From Pseudomonas alkylphenolica (GTDB taxonomy: Bacteria; Pseudomonadota; Gammaproteobacteria; Pseudomonadales; Pseudomonadaceae), in assembly GCF_000746525.1 (NCBI RefSeq), contig NZ_CP009048.1, positions 5,097,501-5,161,500 of the forward strand: a DNA stretch of 64,000 nucleotides. Reading direction: 5' to 3'. Below the pieces are notes generated by a model, which saw only the letters and a list, made by a program, of their open reading frames with translations, was not told where the DNA came from and searched no databases. Numbering within the stretch: the first letter of the stretch is position 1; every line of letters begins with the position of its first letter. Below, piece after piece: positions 18,694 through 27,178 of this stretch. The position numbers were made by a program, and so were the translations under genes.

Positions 18694-19713
18694 ATGCAAG
18701 CGCTCAAACACCTTAAACGCGTGTTAACCGACTGGTTCCTCTGCGGCATGTTCCTCGCCACCTTCCTGGCCTGGCGGTTCCCTGATGTTGGCCGCAGCGG
18801 CGGGGCAATGCATGCCGAATACCTGATCAATGGCGGGGTGTTCCTGGTGTTCTTCCTGCACGGTATCAACCTGTCCAGCGAGCAGATTGGCCGCGGCCTG
18901 AAGAATGGCCGACTGCATCTGATGGTGCAGGGTTTTACCTTCGTGGTCTTCCCTCTGCTCTGGTGGCTGGCGGACAAGCTGCTTGGCAGTCATGTACCGG
19001 CGCTGCTGATGCTGGGCTTTTTCTACCTGTGCGCTCTGCCCTCGACCATCTCGTCTTCGGTGGCCCTGACCGGCAGCGCTGGCGGCAATGTGCCGGCAGC
19101 GATCCTCAATGCCAGCCTGTCCAGTGTCCTCGGGATCTTCATCACGCCCTGGCTGGTCAGCCTGGTGGTCGGCACCGGCAGCAACGGCATCGACCTCGGC
19201 GCCACCCTGCTCGACCTCTGCGCCCTGTTGTTGCTGCCGCTGGTGCTCGGCCAGTTGCTGCGTCCCTGGCTGGGGCGTTTCTTCGCCAAGCACAAGCGTT
19301 ACACCAACATCCTCGACAAGCTGGTGATCCTGCTGCTGGTCTATGCGGCCTTCTGTAACTCGATGGTCTCGGGCATGTGGCAGCAGCAAGGCAGTGCAGT
19401 ATTGCTTACCGCGTTTCTGGGCAGTGCTCTGTTGCTGGCGCTGATTCTCTGGTTGACCACCCGCACCGCCCGGACCCTGCGTTTGAGCCCGGCCGATGAA
19501 GTGGCAGCGGTGTTCTGTGCCAGCAAGAAATCCCTGGCCGCCGGTGCACCGATGGCCGCACTGATCTTCGGTGCGCATCCGGGCCTGGGCCTGATCCTGC
19601 TGCCGATCATGATCTACCATCCGCTGCAACTGATCGTCTGCTCGATCATGGCCGAACACTATGCCAATCGTCCGGCCCCCATCACTGCGGGCACATTGCT
19701 CAGCGCTCGATGA
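18694..19713 (+). CDS. bile acid:Na+ symporter family (SBF-like, YfeH type) transporter
   Basis: 339 residues with about ten predicted membrane helices. Family features include VFFLHGINLSSEQI in the third helix and the discontinuous-helix region CALPSTISSSVALTGSAGGN. It should be a sodium- or proton-coupled organic anion transporter of the inner membrane; the substrate is unknown, and bile acids are unlikely in a soil organism. It is divergent from an AraC-type regulator. Its 3-prime end overlaps the convergent thiolase gene by 14 bp. Confidence 0.88.
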   Translation: MQALKHLKRVLTDWFLCGMFLATFLAWRFPDVGRSGGAMHAEYLINGGVFLVFFLHGINLSSEQIGRGLKNGRLHLMVQGFTFVVFPLLWWLADKLLGSHVPALLMLGFFYLCALPSTISSSVALTGSAGGNVPAAILNASLSSVLGIFITPWLVSLVVGTGSNGIDLGATLLDLCALLLLPLVLGQLLRPWLGRFFAKHKRYTNILDKLVILLLVYAAFCNSMVSGMWQQQGSAVLLTAFLGSALLLALILWLTTRTARTLRLSPADEVAAVFCASKKSLAAGAPMAALIFGAHPGLGLILLPIMIYHPLQLIVCSIMAEHYANRPAPITAGTLLSAR

Positions 19714-20977
19714 TCGCCGTCACGCCCTGACCACCGGCGGCGCAGATCGAAATCAGGCCACGGCCCTTGCCGGCGGTGGCCAGCAGTTTGGCCATGTTGG
19801 CCAGGATGCGCCCACCGGTAGCGGCAAACGGGTGCCCGGCCGCCAATGAGCTGCCCTTGACGTTGAGCTTGCTGCGATCGATCGCCCCCAGCGCTTCGCT
19901 CAGCCCCAGGCGGCGCTGACAGTAATCGGGATCTTCCCAGGCCTTGAGGGTGCACAGCACCTGGGCGGCGAAGGCTTCATGAATCTCGTAGTAATCGAAA
20001 TCCTGCAGACTCAGACCATTGCGCGCCAGCAAACGTGGCACCGCGTAGACCGGTGCCATCAGCAGCCCTTCCTGGCCTTTGACGAAGTCCACCGCAGCGG
20101 TTTCGCCGTCGACCAGATAGGCAAGCACCTCAAGCTGGTGTTCATGGGCCCACTCTTCACTGCCCAGCAACACCACAGACGCGCCATCGGTGAGCGGCGT
20201 GGAGTTGCCGGCGGTGAGGGTGCCCTTGTCGCTACGCTCGAACACCGACTTGAGACTGGCGAGCTTCTCCAGGGTCAGGTCGGCGCGCAGGTTGTTGTCG
20301 CGGGTCAGGCCGAGGAAAGGCGTGAGCAGATCGTCATGCCAGCCCTCGGCATAGGCCGCTGCCATGTGTTGGTGACTGAGTAGTGCCAGCTGGTCCTGAT
20401 CCGCTCGGGGAATTTGCCAGCTCTGCGCCATCAGCTCGCAATGCTGCCCCATGGACAGCCCCGTGCGCGGCTCGCCATTGCGTGGCAGTTCCGGCTTCAG
20501 GTGCCCTGGACGCAACTGCAGAAACGCCTTGAGTTTATCTGCCAGGGTCTTGCCGCGATTGGCCTGAAGCAGAATCCGGCGCAAACCTTCATTGACCGCG
20601 ATGGGCGCATCGGAAGTGGTGTCGACGCCACCAGCAATTCCGCTGTCGATCTGCCCTAGGGCGATCTTGTTGGCCACCAGCAAGGCGGTTTCCAGCCCGG
20701 TACCACAGGCCTGCTGCAGATCGTAAGCCGGGGTTTGCGCCGACAGCCGCGAACCAAGCACGCACTCGCGGGTCAGGTTCATGTCCCGTGAATGTTTGAG
20801 CACCGCCCCGGCGGCGACCTCGCCCAGTTGCAGGCCATGCAGCCCGAAGCGCTCGATCAGCCCTTCGAGGGCTGCCGTGAGCATCGCCTGGTTGCTGGCT
20901 GTGGCGTAGGCACCGTTGGAACGGGCGAAGGGAATCCGGTTGCCGCCAATGATTGCGACCCGGCGCAATGAGCGCAT
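19700..20977 (-). CDS. acetyl-CoA C-acetyltransferase / 3-ketoacyl-CoA thiolase
   Basis: 425-residue thiolase. The nucleophile is in QQACGTGLETA (C91), the base is in YEIHEAFAAQVL, the second cysteine is in SICAAGGQGVTAI, and GHPFAATGGR is the C-terminal signature. It condenses or cleaves 3-ketoacyl-CoA; the chain-length preference is closer to FadI-type enzymes than to PhaA by overall look, with limited certainty. I start at 20977, after an AGAGGA site eight bases upstream. Longer starts run into a REP element. It is divergent from the large FabG and MaoC genes, which supply neighbouring steps of the same chemistry. Confidence 0.9.
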   Translation of the reverse strand: MRSLRRVAIIGGNRIPFARSNGAYATASNQAMLTAALEGLIERFGLHGLQLGEVAAGAVLKHSRDMNLTRECVLGSRLSAQTPAYDLQQACGTGLETALLVANKIALGQIDSGIAGGVDTTSDAPIAVNEGLRRILLQANRGKTLADKLKAFLQLRPGHLKPELPRNGEPRTGLSMGQHCELMAQSWQIPRADQDQLALLSHQHMAAAYAEGWHDDLLTPFLGLTRDNNLRADLTLEKLASLKSVFERSDKGTLTAGNSTPLTDGASVVLLGSEEWAHEHQLEVLAYLVDGETAAVDFVKGQEGLLMAPVYAVPRLLARNGLSLQDFDYYEIHEAFAAQVLCTLKAWEDPDYCQRRLGLSEALGAIDRSKLNVKGSSLAAGHPFAATGGRILANMAKLLATAGKGRGLISICAAGGQGVTAIIER

Positions 20978-21000
20978 GCGAAACGTCCTCTTCATAACGG

Positions 21001-21069
21001 TGGGAGCGGGCTTGCCCCGCGATGCGATGTGACTGGCGGCTTGCAATCGCGGGGCAAGCCCGCTCCCAC
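21001..21069. repeat. REP pair (inverted)
   Basis: TGGGAGCGGGCTTGCCCCGCGAT and its inverted partner, separated by about 20 bases, together form a long fold-back in the thiolase-fabG divergent spacer. It sits upstream of both genes, an unusual place for an element normally found after genes. Confidence 0.88.
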
Positions 21070-21178
21070 AGGGTTAAGACTGTTTGCTCCCCAACAGCGT
21101 AGGTGTTTTTTCAGCGTTCGAACGACCAACGGCCAAAGATGGTCCACACTTTGAAGCTTATTTCAGGGAGAGCCGCAC

Positions 21179-22531
21179 ATGAGCGACCGCTATATCGACT
21201 TCGCCAACTCCGATCTCGGCCGCCGCCTGGTCGGTGCCGTCGGTTTGCCCAGCCCTGCTCGCCTGGAACGCTGGCAGGCCGGTCGTCTGCGCCCGGTCGA
21301 AGGCGCGTTGCTGCTCGGCGGCGGCCCCCTGGCAAACAAAGTCGAGGCGTTTGCCCAACGCCTGACCGATGAGATCTACAGCTTCGCCAGCCCCGACCTG
21401 AACGCCAGCGAATGGGTCGCGGGCCTTGGCCCCAAGCTCAAGGCCGTGGTGTTCGACGCCAGCGAGCTGGACGACATTGACCAGCTCAAGCAGCTGCGCG
21501 AGTTCTTCCAGCCGCTGCTGCGCAGCCTGGCGCCCTGCGCCCATGTGGTGATTCTCGGGCGGGCCCCGGAGCAGCTTGATGACCCGCTGGCGCAAGTCGC
21601 CCAACGCGCCGTGGAAGGCTTCAGTCGTTCACTGGCCAAGGAGCTGCGCGCCGGGGGCACCCTGCAGTTGCTGTACGTCAGTGACGATGCTGAAGACCAG
21701 CTCGAAGGCGCCTTGCGCTTTTTCCTCTCGCCCAAGAGCGCCTTCGTTTCCGGCCAGGTCCTGCGCCTGCAGGCCTGCGCCACGCAGGTGCAGGACTGGA
21801 CCCGGCCGTTGGCCGGACGCAAGGCGCTGGTCACCGGGGCGGCGCGCGGCATCGGCGCGGCCATTGCCGAAACCCTGGCCCGCGACGGCGCCGAGGTCGT
21901 GCTGCTCGATGTACCCCAGGCCAGAACAGACCTTGAGGCCCTGGCCGCACGCCTCGGCGGGCGCAGCCTGGCGCTGGACATCTGCGCCGCCGACGCCGCC
22001 GCGCAACTGCTCGAAGGGCTTCCGGACGGCATCGACATCGTCGTGCACAACGCCGGCATCACCCGCGACAAGACCCTCGCCAACATGACCCCCGAATACT
22101 GGGACTCAGTGCTGGCAGTCAATCTCAAGGCGCCGCAGTTGCTGACCCAGGCACTGTTCGACAGCGGCGCCCTGCATGACCACGCGCGCATCGTGTTGCT
22201 GGCCTCGATCAGCGGTATCGCCGGCAACCGCGGCCAATCCAACTACGCCGCCAGCAAGGCCGGGCTGATCGGCCTGGCCCAGGCCTGGGCGCCGAAACTG
22301 GCTGCGCGCGGTAGCAGCATCAACGCCGTGGCCCCAGGTTTTATCGAAACCCGCATGACCGCCGCCATTCCCTTCGCCCTGCGCGAAGCCGGACGGCGCA
22401 TGAGTTCCCTGGGTCAGGGCGGCCTGCCCCAGGACGTCGCCGAAGCTATCGCCTGGCTGGTGCAACCTGGCTCCGGCGCGGTCAATGGCCAGGTGCTGCG
22501 CGTCTGCGGCCAGGCCGTGATGGGGGCCTGA
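21179..22531 (+). CDS. 3-oxoacyl-ACP reductase, high-molecular-weight FabG type
   Basis: 450 residues in two halves. Residues 1-210 form a degenerate flavodoxin/Rossmann-like domain without cofactor motifs. Residues 215-450 form a full short-chain dehydrogenase with VTGAARGIGAAIAET, HNAGITRDKT, and the catalytic YAASK (Tyr356, Lys360). This matches the long FabG4-like reductases that use NADH for 3-oxoacyl-CoA or -ACP. The ATG has GGGAG nine bases upstream. It is followed two bases after its stop by the MaoC-type dehydratase gene, and it is divergent from the thiolase, so the trio could run reversible acyl elongation or beta-oxidation. Confidence 0.9.
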   Translation: MSDRYIDFANSDLGRRLVGAVGLPSPARLERWQAGRLRPVEGALLLGGGPLANKVEAFAQRLTDEIYSFASPDLNASEWVAGLGPKLKAVVFDASELDDIDQLKQLREFFQPLLRSLAPCAHVVILGRAPEQLDDPLAQVAQRAVEGFSRSLAKELRAGGTLQLLYVSDDAEDQLEGALRFFLSPKSAFVSGQVLRLQACATQVQDWTRPLAGRKALVTGAARGIGAAIAETLARDGAEVVLLDVPQARTDLEALAARLGGRSLALDICAADAAAQLLEGLPDGIDIVVHNAGITRDKTLANMTPEYWDSVLAVNLKAPQLLTQALFDSGALHDHARIVLLASISGIAGNRGQSNYAASKAGLIGLAQAWAPKLAARGSSINAVAPGFIETRMTAAIPFALREAGRRMSSLGQGGLPQDVAEAIAWLVQPGSGAVNGQVLRVCGQAVMGA

Positions 22532-22533
22532 AC

Positions 22534-23388
22534 ATGACTCGACACTGGCAGGACCTGAGCAGCACAGCGGCACTTTCCAGCCTTTACCTGCGCGCCGCGC
22601 GCAAGCGCAAGATCACTGGCGACACCTTGCCCGACAGCGGATTGCGCTGTTACCTGGAGGTTCGGCCGCAGCAGCTCGAGGCCTATCGCAAGCTCTGCCA
22701 TTTCAGCGACGATGGACGCTTGCCGCCGACCTTCCCGCACGTAATGGCCTTCGCCTTGCAGTTGCAGGTGCTGACGGCCAAGGCGTTCCCCTTCCCCTTG
22801 CTGGGCATGGTCCATCTGCACAACAGCATCCGCGTGATACGTCCGCTGGGTGGTATCAGCCGCCTGCTCTTCTCTGTGCATGTGGAGAACCTGCAGCCAC
22901 ACGAGAAGGGTGCCACCTGCGACATGATTACCGAAGCTGAGGATGGCTTGGGGCTGCTCTGGTCGGAAACCAGCCGCATGCTCTGCCGCGGCGTAAAACT
23001 GAGCGGGGAACCCCCGGCCACTGCAGAGCAGGTCAACGAGCCCCTGGATGAACTGACCCGCTGGTACGCCGACAGCGATATCGGTCGCCGTTACGCCAAG
23101 GTCTGCGGCGACTACAACCCGATCCACCTGAGCGCTACCAGTGCCAGGCTGTTCGGCTTCCCCTGCGCCATTGCTCATGGCATGTGGAGCAAAGCCATGA
23201 CCCTTGCCGCGTTGCGCGGACACCTGCCAGTCAGTGGTTACGAGATTGCAGTGGACTTCCTCAAGCCGGTGCGCCTGCCCAGCGAAGTGTTCCTCAACGC
23301 CAGCCCCAGCGCCGCCCAGGGTCAGCTACGCCTGGACGGTCATGGCGAGCTGGTACATATGCGCGGTAGCTGGCGGCCACAGGACTGA
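22534..23388 (+). CDS. MaoC-type hot-dog dehydratase
   Basis: 284 residues. The C-terminal half carries the R-hydratase motif YAKVCGDYNPIHLS (D193, N195, H198), followed by GFPCAIAHGMW. The N-terminal half (about 1-150) looks like a second, degenerate hot-dog fold without the catalytic pair. It should hydrate enoyl-CoA/ACP or dehydrate (R)-3-hydroxyacyl thioesters. It starts two bases after the fabG stop, so the two are translated together. The name 3-hydroxyacyl-thioester dehydratase would also fit. Confidence 0.88.
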   Translation: MTRHWQDLSSTAALSSLYLRAARKRKITGDTLPDSGLRCYLEVRPQQLEAYRKLCHFSDDGRLPPTFPHVMAFALQLQVLTAKAFPFPLLGMVHLHNSIRVIRPLGGISRLLFSVHVENLQPHEKGATCDMITEAEDGLGLLWSETSRMLCRGVKLSGEPPATAEQVNEPLDELTRWYADSDIGRRYAKVCGDYNPIHLSATSARLFGFPCAIAHGMWSKAMTLAALRGHLPVSGYEIAVDFLKPVRLPSEVFLNASPSAAQGQLRLDGHGELVHMRGSWRPQD

Positions 23389-23449
23389 TACACCGCGCTT
23401 GCGTTGCACAGCGGCCCGCCTGAAGCTATGCGGCTTGAGGAGAGCCTTG

Positions 23450-23755
23450 ATGAACCTGCACGAACTGACCCAACGCCTGCACCGCATCCGTGACAACAAC
23501 GACTGGCGCGGCTTTCACAGCCCGAAAAACCTGGCCATGGCCGCCAGTGTTGAAATGGCCGAACTGGTGGAGATTTTCCAGTGGCTGAGCGAAGACCAGT
23601 CACGCCAGCTGACGCCTGAGCAACTGGAGCACGCCGGCCAGGAGGTCGGCGATGTGGTGCTGTACCTGTTGCTGCTGTGCAGCGAGCTGGGCCTGGACAT
23701 GGATCAGGTGGTGCGCGCCAAGCTGGCCGACAGCGAAAGGCGGTTTGCCCGATGA
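23450..23755 (+). CDS. MazG-like nucleotide pyrophosphohydrolase
   Basis: 101-residue all-alpha NTP pyrophosphatase of the RS21-C6/dCTPase type. EMAELVEIFQW and EVGDVVLYLLLL supply the acidic magnesium-binding residues. Such enzymes remove unwanted or damaged (d)NTPs, often dCTP analogues; the substrate here is unknown. A long in-frame upstream extension overlaps the MaoC gene and lacks start signals; the ATG at 23450 follows GAGGAGAG. It overlaps the cmoM start by four bases (ATGA), implying coupled translation. Confidence 0.88.
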   Translation: MNLHELTQRLHRIRDNNDWRGFHSPKNLAMAASVEMAELVEIFQWLSEDQSRQLTPEQLEHAGQEVGDVVLYLLLLCSELGLDMDQVVRAKLADSERRFAR

Positions 23756-24501
23756 AAGACCGCCATTTCGATGCCCTGGCCACGCGCTTTGCCGAGAAAA
23801 TCTACGGCGGTGCCAAAGGCGCGATCCGCCTTGCAGTGCTGCAGGCCGACCTCGCCGAGACCCTGCCCAAGCGCCCCTTGCGCGTCCTCGATATCGGTGC
23901 GGGCCTGGGGCACATGGCCTTGTGGCTGGCCGAGCGCGGCCACCAGGTCACCCTCGCCGAACCCGCCGCGCCGATGCTCGAAGGCGCCCGCACGCGATTT
24001 GCCGAAGCCGGGCAGCAGGCGACGTTCATCCAGGCCCCCTGGCAAGACCTGCTCGGCCAGCTGACCGAACCCTACGACCTGGTGCTGTGTCATGCGGTGC
24101 TGGAGTGGCTGGCGGAACCGGAAACCATCCTGCCGGTACTGCACCAGCTGACCCGCAGCGATGGCCTGCTGTCACTGGCGTTCTACAACCGTGATGCACT
24201 GGTCTATCGCAACCTGCTCAAGGGCCATTTCCGCAAACTGCGCCGCGACGACATGGCCGGTGAAAAGCAAAGCCTGACCCCGCAAAAACCGCTTGATCCA
24301 CGCACGCTCAGGGTGCAACTTGAAGCTCTGTGGCAGGTCGAAACAGAAAGCGGAGTACGGGTGTTTCACGATTACATGCCAAGCGAGTTCCAGGCCAGGG
24401 CCGAGTTGCTCGACCTGCTGGAAATGGAACTGGCACATCGGCGCCATCCCGCCTTTGCCGGGTTGGGGCGTTACCTGCACTGGCTCTGTCGACCACGCTG
24501 A
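23752..24501 (+). CDS. cmoM: tRNA 5-carboxymethoxyuridine methyltransferase
   Basis: 249-residue class I SAM methyltransferase closely resembling E. coli CmoM (SmtA). It has [17 protein letters not shown] at the start, [20 protein letters not shown] as the SAM motif, [11 protein letters not shown], and the late [12 protein letters not shown]. CmoM methylates the carboxymethoxy group of cmo5U34 to mcmo5U in wobble positions of several tRNAs. It begins in the stop codon of the MazG-like gene. The other cmo genes (cmoA, cmoB) are not in the window. Confidence 0.88.
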   Translation: MKDRHFDALATRFAEKIYGGAKGAIRLAVLQADLAETLPKRPLRVLDIGAGLGHMALWLAERGHQVTLAEPAAPMLEGARTRFAEAGQQATFIQAPWQDLLGQLTEPYDLVLCHAVLEWLAEPETILPVLHQLTRSDGLLSLAFYNRDALVYRNLLKGHFRKLRRDDMAGEKQSLTPQKPLDPRTLRVQLEALWQVETESGVRVFHDYMPSEFQARAELLDLLEMELAHRRHPAFAGLGRYLHWLCRPR

Positions 24502-24520
24502 ATCACGCCGGGAGGGTGAC

Positions 24521-25171
24521 ATGCCGTACCGTTTGACCCTGGGCCTGTTGTGCCTGGCACTGACAGGCTGCCAGAGCAGCAACCCCTATGTCGCCAGCTC
24601 CCGCCCGCTGCCTCCGGCTCCGCCGCAAGCGGCCACTACCTTCGATGCCAGTGCTTATCCTGCACCGCCGCGGGACTTTGGCCGCTACCGCAGCTGGGCC
24701 TGGCAGGACGGCCAGCTGCCGGCTGGCGGCGCCCTGGCGGAACCTGCGCAACTGGCCGAAGCGGTCAGCAACGCCCTCGACCAGCGCGGCCTGCGCCCGG
24801 CACGCAATGGCCAGGCGGGCGATCTGCTGGTCAGCGCCAATGTGCAACTGGAGCGCCGCCTGCAGCAGGTGCGCGAAGATTATTACCCCTATGGAGGTTA
24901 TCCCTATGGTGCTTACCCCTATGGCGGCTACGGCGCTTATGGCAGCGCCGGCCGTTACCACAATGGTTATGGGGTGTATGCCAGCGCTCCGCTGGTGCGC
25001 ACTTACGAAGTCGAAGTGATGGTGGTCCGTGTCGACCTGTATGACGCCCGCGACGGTCAGGCCGTCTGGAGCGCCAGCGCCGAGACCGCCAGCCAGGGTT
25101 CCCAGGGCGAACGCGAGGAGGCCCTGCGCGAATCATTGAAAAAGGCCCTCAACGGCTATCCTCCCAGCTAA
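24521..25171 (+). CDS. DUF4136 lipoprotein with [11 protein letters not shown] repeat
   Basis: 216 residues. The lipobox LALTGC at about residue 17 predicts an outer-membrane lipoprotein. A DUF4136-like core begins near [13 protein letters not shown] tyrosine/glycine-rich low-complexity tract of five-residue units ([20 protein letters not shown]) splits the domain. The ATG at 24521 follows GGGAGGGT. Twenty bases separate it from a paralogous gene. The function is unknown; relatives are usually small envelope lipoproteins. Confidence 0.85.
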   Translation: MPYRLTLGLLCLALTGCQSSNPYVASSRPLPPAPPQAATTFDASAYPAPPRDFGRYRSWAWQDGQLPAGGALAEPAQLAEAVSNALDQRGLRPARNGQAGDLLVSANVQLERRLQQVREDYYPYGGYPYGAYPYGGYGAYGSAGRYHNGYGVYASAPLVRTYEVEVMVVRVDLYDARDGQAVWSASAETASQGSQGEREEALRESLKKALNGYPPS

Positions 25172-25190
25172 AGGCAATTGGAGATCCATC

Positions 25191-25751
25191 ATGTTGTGCC
25201 GTCTCGCTTTACTTTCACTCGTGGTGTTGCTGGGTGCCTGCCAGAGCCACAACATCACTCAGGACTACGACGCCAGCCGCGATTTTGCCGCCTACCGCAG
25301 CTGGGTCTGGCAGGAACCGGCACTGCAGTACCGCCCCGACGATCCGCGGATCAAGAGCGACCTGACCGAACAGCGCATCCGCCAGGCCGTTACCGGCCAG
25401 CTTGATCAGCGTGGTTTGCGCCCGGCCCAGGGCAGCAGCAAGGGCGATCTGAAAGTGCAGACCTACCTCATCGTCGAGCAGCGTCAGCAGCAGATCACCA
25501 CCAACTATGGCGGTGCCTGGGGAGGCTACTGGGGTAACTACTGGGGCGGGCCGATGTACAACGAAACCCGCAGCGTTGACTACAAGGTGGCGACCATCCA
25601 GGTCGATATGTTCGACGCCAAAGATGGCAAGCTGGTGTGGCGTGGCAGTGCCGAGCAGATCATGAACAACTACCCGCCAAGCCCCGAAGAGCGCAGCAAC
25701 GCAATCCAGGAAACCGTGATGAACGCCTTGTCGAACTATCCGCCGCGCTAA
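25191..25751 (+). CDS. DUF4136 lipoprotein (paralogue)
   Basis: 186 residues with lipobox LLGACQS near residue 16. [23 protein letters not shown] and FDAKDGKLVWRGSAE align with the upstream lipoprotein, so the pair arose by tandem duplication. This copy has a shorter tryptophan/glycine/tyrosine stretch (WGGYWGNYWGG) where the other has its YPYGG repeat. Probably anchored in the outer membrane and co-transcribed with its twin. The role is unknown. Confidence 0.86.
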   Translation: MLCRLALLSLVVLLGACQSHNITQDYDASRDFAAYRSWVWQEPALQYRPDDPRIKSDLTEQRIRQAVTGQLDQRGLRPAQGSSKGDLKVQTYLIVEQRQQQITTNYGGAWGGYWGNYWGGPMYNETRSVDYKVATIQVDMFDAKDGKLVWRGSAEQIMNNYPPSPEERSNAIQETVMNALSNYPPR

Positions 25752-25767
25752 AGGCGCTGACCTAGCG

Positions 25768-26979
25768 TTACTGGCACTTGATATCACTGATATCGAGCAT
25801 GAAACCTTGCAGCCGACGTTGCTGGCCACTGCCACGCACCTGCCCGCACAAGCGAAACCAGCGGGCAGTGGCCGGCAGGTTGTTGTCGAGCAGGCGCAGA
25901 CTCAAGTGCAAGGCACAACCGTCACGCTGCAGCTCACCAAGAGCCAGTTGCACCGCTTCGCGGTCGCTCGGGTGCACGCGGCTCAGCCACTGACTGATGG
26001 TCAACTGGTTCGGCATCCCCAGACTGCCAGCCAGGCCGGGGTCCAACTGCAACGTCGCTTCGTTCAAACGCCACTGCCACCACCCGGCGCCGAGCTGCAG
26101 TTGCAGGCTGTCCAGGCGCTCGCTGTGTTGCTGCAGATTGAATGCAGCCAAACGGCCAACCAGGGGTTCGGCATAGGCGGCACAGGCACTGAGCGCATCC
26201 GCCGCAACCAGTGCCTCAAGCGGGCCGACACAGATCAGCCAGGCCTGGACAATATGCCCCTGGGCATAGGGCAGCAGATAAGTATCGAACTGCGGCAGTA
26301 GGGCTTGCAGGTCTGCATGATCGGTACTTGAGACCATCTGCCCCGGGACCAGTCGGTCCAGCAGATGTCCGATCGCCTCATCACTGGGCCAATGCAGTGG
26401 CGCGTTGCTGCTGGCATAGGTTTGCCAGCCCTGCTCCCCCGGCAGCAGGATCCGCCCACCGCTGGCCCGCCAATGACGGACCAGCCATTGCAATTGCTCC
26501 TGGGCCACTTGCCCAAGACGCTCGATGCTGCAATTGCGCAGTTCGCAGGCCAAATGGCTCATCAGGTGGCGTTGGCGCTCTGCGCCCAGCGACTGCTGGT
26601 GGTGTTGCAACAGATCGCCGATGTCGAACAGCTGCAACAGCCAGTTGCCGGGCTGCCCCAGCAGCCAGCCTCGGGTATGCAGCGTACCGCCACCGACCGC
26701 CTTGAAATCCAGATCCAGCGGCTGCGCCTGCCAGTCCATGGGCTCTCCCTCAAGCACCACCAGGCTGTAGGGCTGCACATAGTCCTGCAATCGCACCTCG
26801 CTGTGCGCCGGCAACGCCAGCGCCGCACGCAAGGGGCCGGCCAGGCGCTGTACCCTGGCACCATCGTCGAGCCATATCTGCAACCCCACGGCGGGCATAC
26901 TGGCCGGCGGCTGCGGCTCGGCAATGACCGATGTGGAGCGCCCACGCAAACGCCCGAACAACCGTGCTACGCAACTCAC
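25768..26979 (-). CDS. PAS-fold protein without output domain
   Basis: 403 residues. The C-terminal 105 (about 295-400) form a PAS fold: GWWQWRLNEATLQLDPGLAG, SRVHPSDREAVQLAL, and RLQGFMLDISDIK at the end. The middle (about 130-280) resembles a degenerate GAF- or kinase-adjacent sensory region with LACELRNCSIERLGQVAQEQ. No histidine-kinase, GGDEF or EAL domain follows; the protein ends three residues after the PAS. The GTG start overlaps the stop of the TadE/TadF-like stub as GTGA, indicating translational coupling. The place next to prepilin peptidase and PprB-like genes recalls that of pprA in P. aeruginosa, but it is not a kinase here. Confidence 0.72.
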   Translation of the reverse strand: MSCVARLFGRLRGRSTSVIAEPQPPASMPAVGLQIWLDDGARVQRLAGPLRAALALPAHSEVRLQDYVQPYSLVVLEGEPMDWQAQPLDLDFKAVGGGTLHTRGWLLGQPGNWLLQLFDIGDLLQHHQQSLGAERQRHLMSHLACELRNCSIERLGQVAQEQLQWLVRHWRASGGRILLPGEQGWQTYASSNAPLHWPSDEAIGHLLDRLVPGQMVSSTDHADLQALLPQFDTYLLPYAQGHIVQAWLICVGPLEALVAADALSACAAYAEPLVGRLAAFNLQQHSERLDSLQLQLGAGWWQWRLNEATLQLDPGLAGSLGMPNQLTISQWLSRVHPSDREAVQLALGELQRDGCALHLSLRLLDNNLPATARWFRLCGQVRGSGQQRRLQGFMLDISDIKCQ

Positions 26980-27104
26980 CGTTGCCGGCTCGCTTGGGTC
27001 TTGTAGCTGACCGCACTATGGAACAGCGCAAAAAAGATCACGAATACCGCAACGAACTCCAGCGCCGCAGCGCCTTTTTGCCTTCCGACCAGGCTTGCTT
27101 TCAT
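26976..27104 (-). CDS. 42-residue TadE/TadF-like pseudopilin stub
   Basis: The ATG at 27104 opens a 42-codon frame. RQKGAAALEFVAVFVIFF followed by ALFHSAVSYK is the hallmark N-terminal segment of TadE/TadF pseudopilins: a glycine cleavage site, AAALEF, and a membrane helix. Usual TadE/TadF proteins are 130-190 residues, so about three quarters are missing. Its stop overlaps the GTG of the PAS gene (GTGA). It is either a decayed pseudopilin gene whose leader still drives translation of the PAS protein, or a functional single-helix membrane peptide. Too short for ordinary gene callers. Confidence 0.62.
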   Translation of the reverse strand: MKASLVGRQKGAAALEFVAVFVIFFALFHSAVSYKTQASRQR

Positions 27105-27178
27105 GATCGCGTCTACCCTGACAGTGACACCTGACTGACAGCATAGAATCATTCACCACAAAGGGATGCATTTCGCCA

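Noticed and set aside
20978..21046. Upstream extension of the thiolase (23 residues)
   Set aside because: The extra residues are translated REP sequence; a proper Shine-Dalgarno precedes the ATG at 20977.
24879..24950. Possible minisatellite or CRISPR-like repeat
   Set aside because: The short periodicity is the coding of YPYGG units inside a lipoprotein gene, with no spacers or flanking cas genes.
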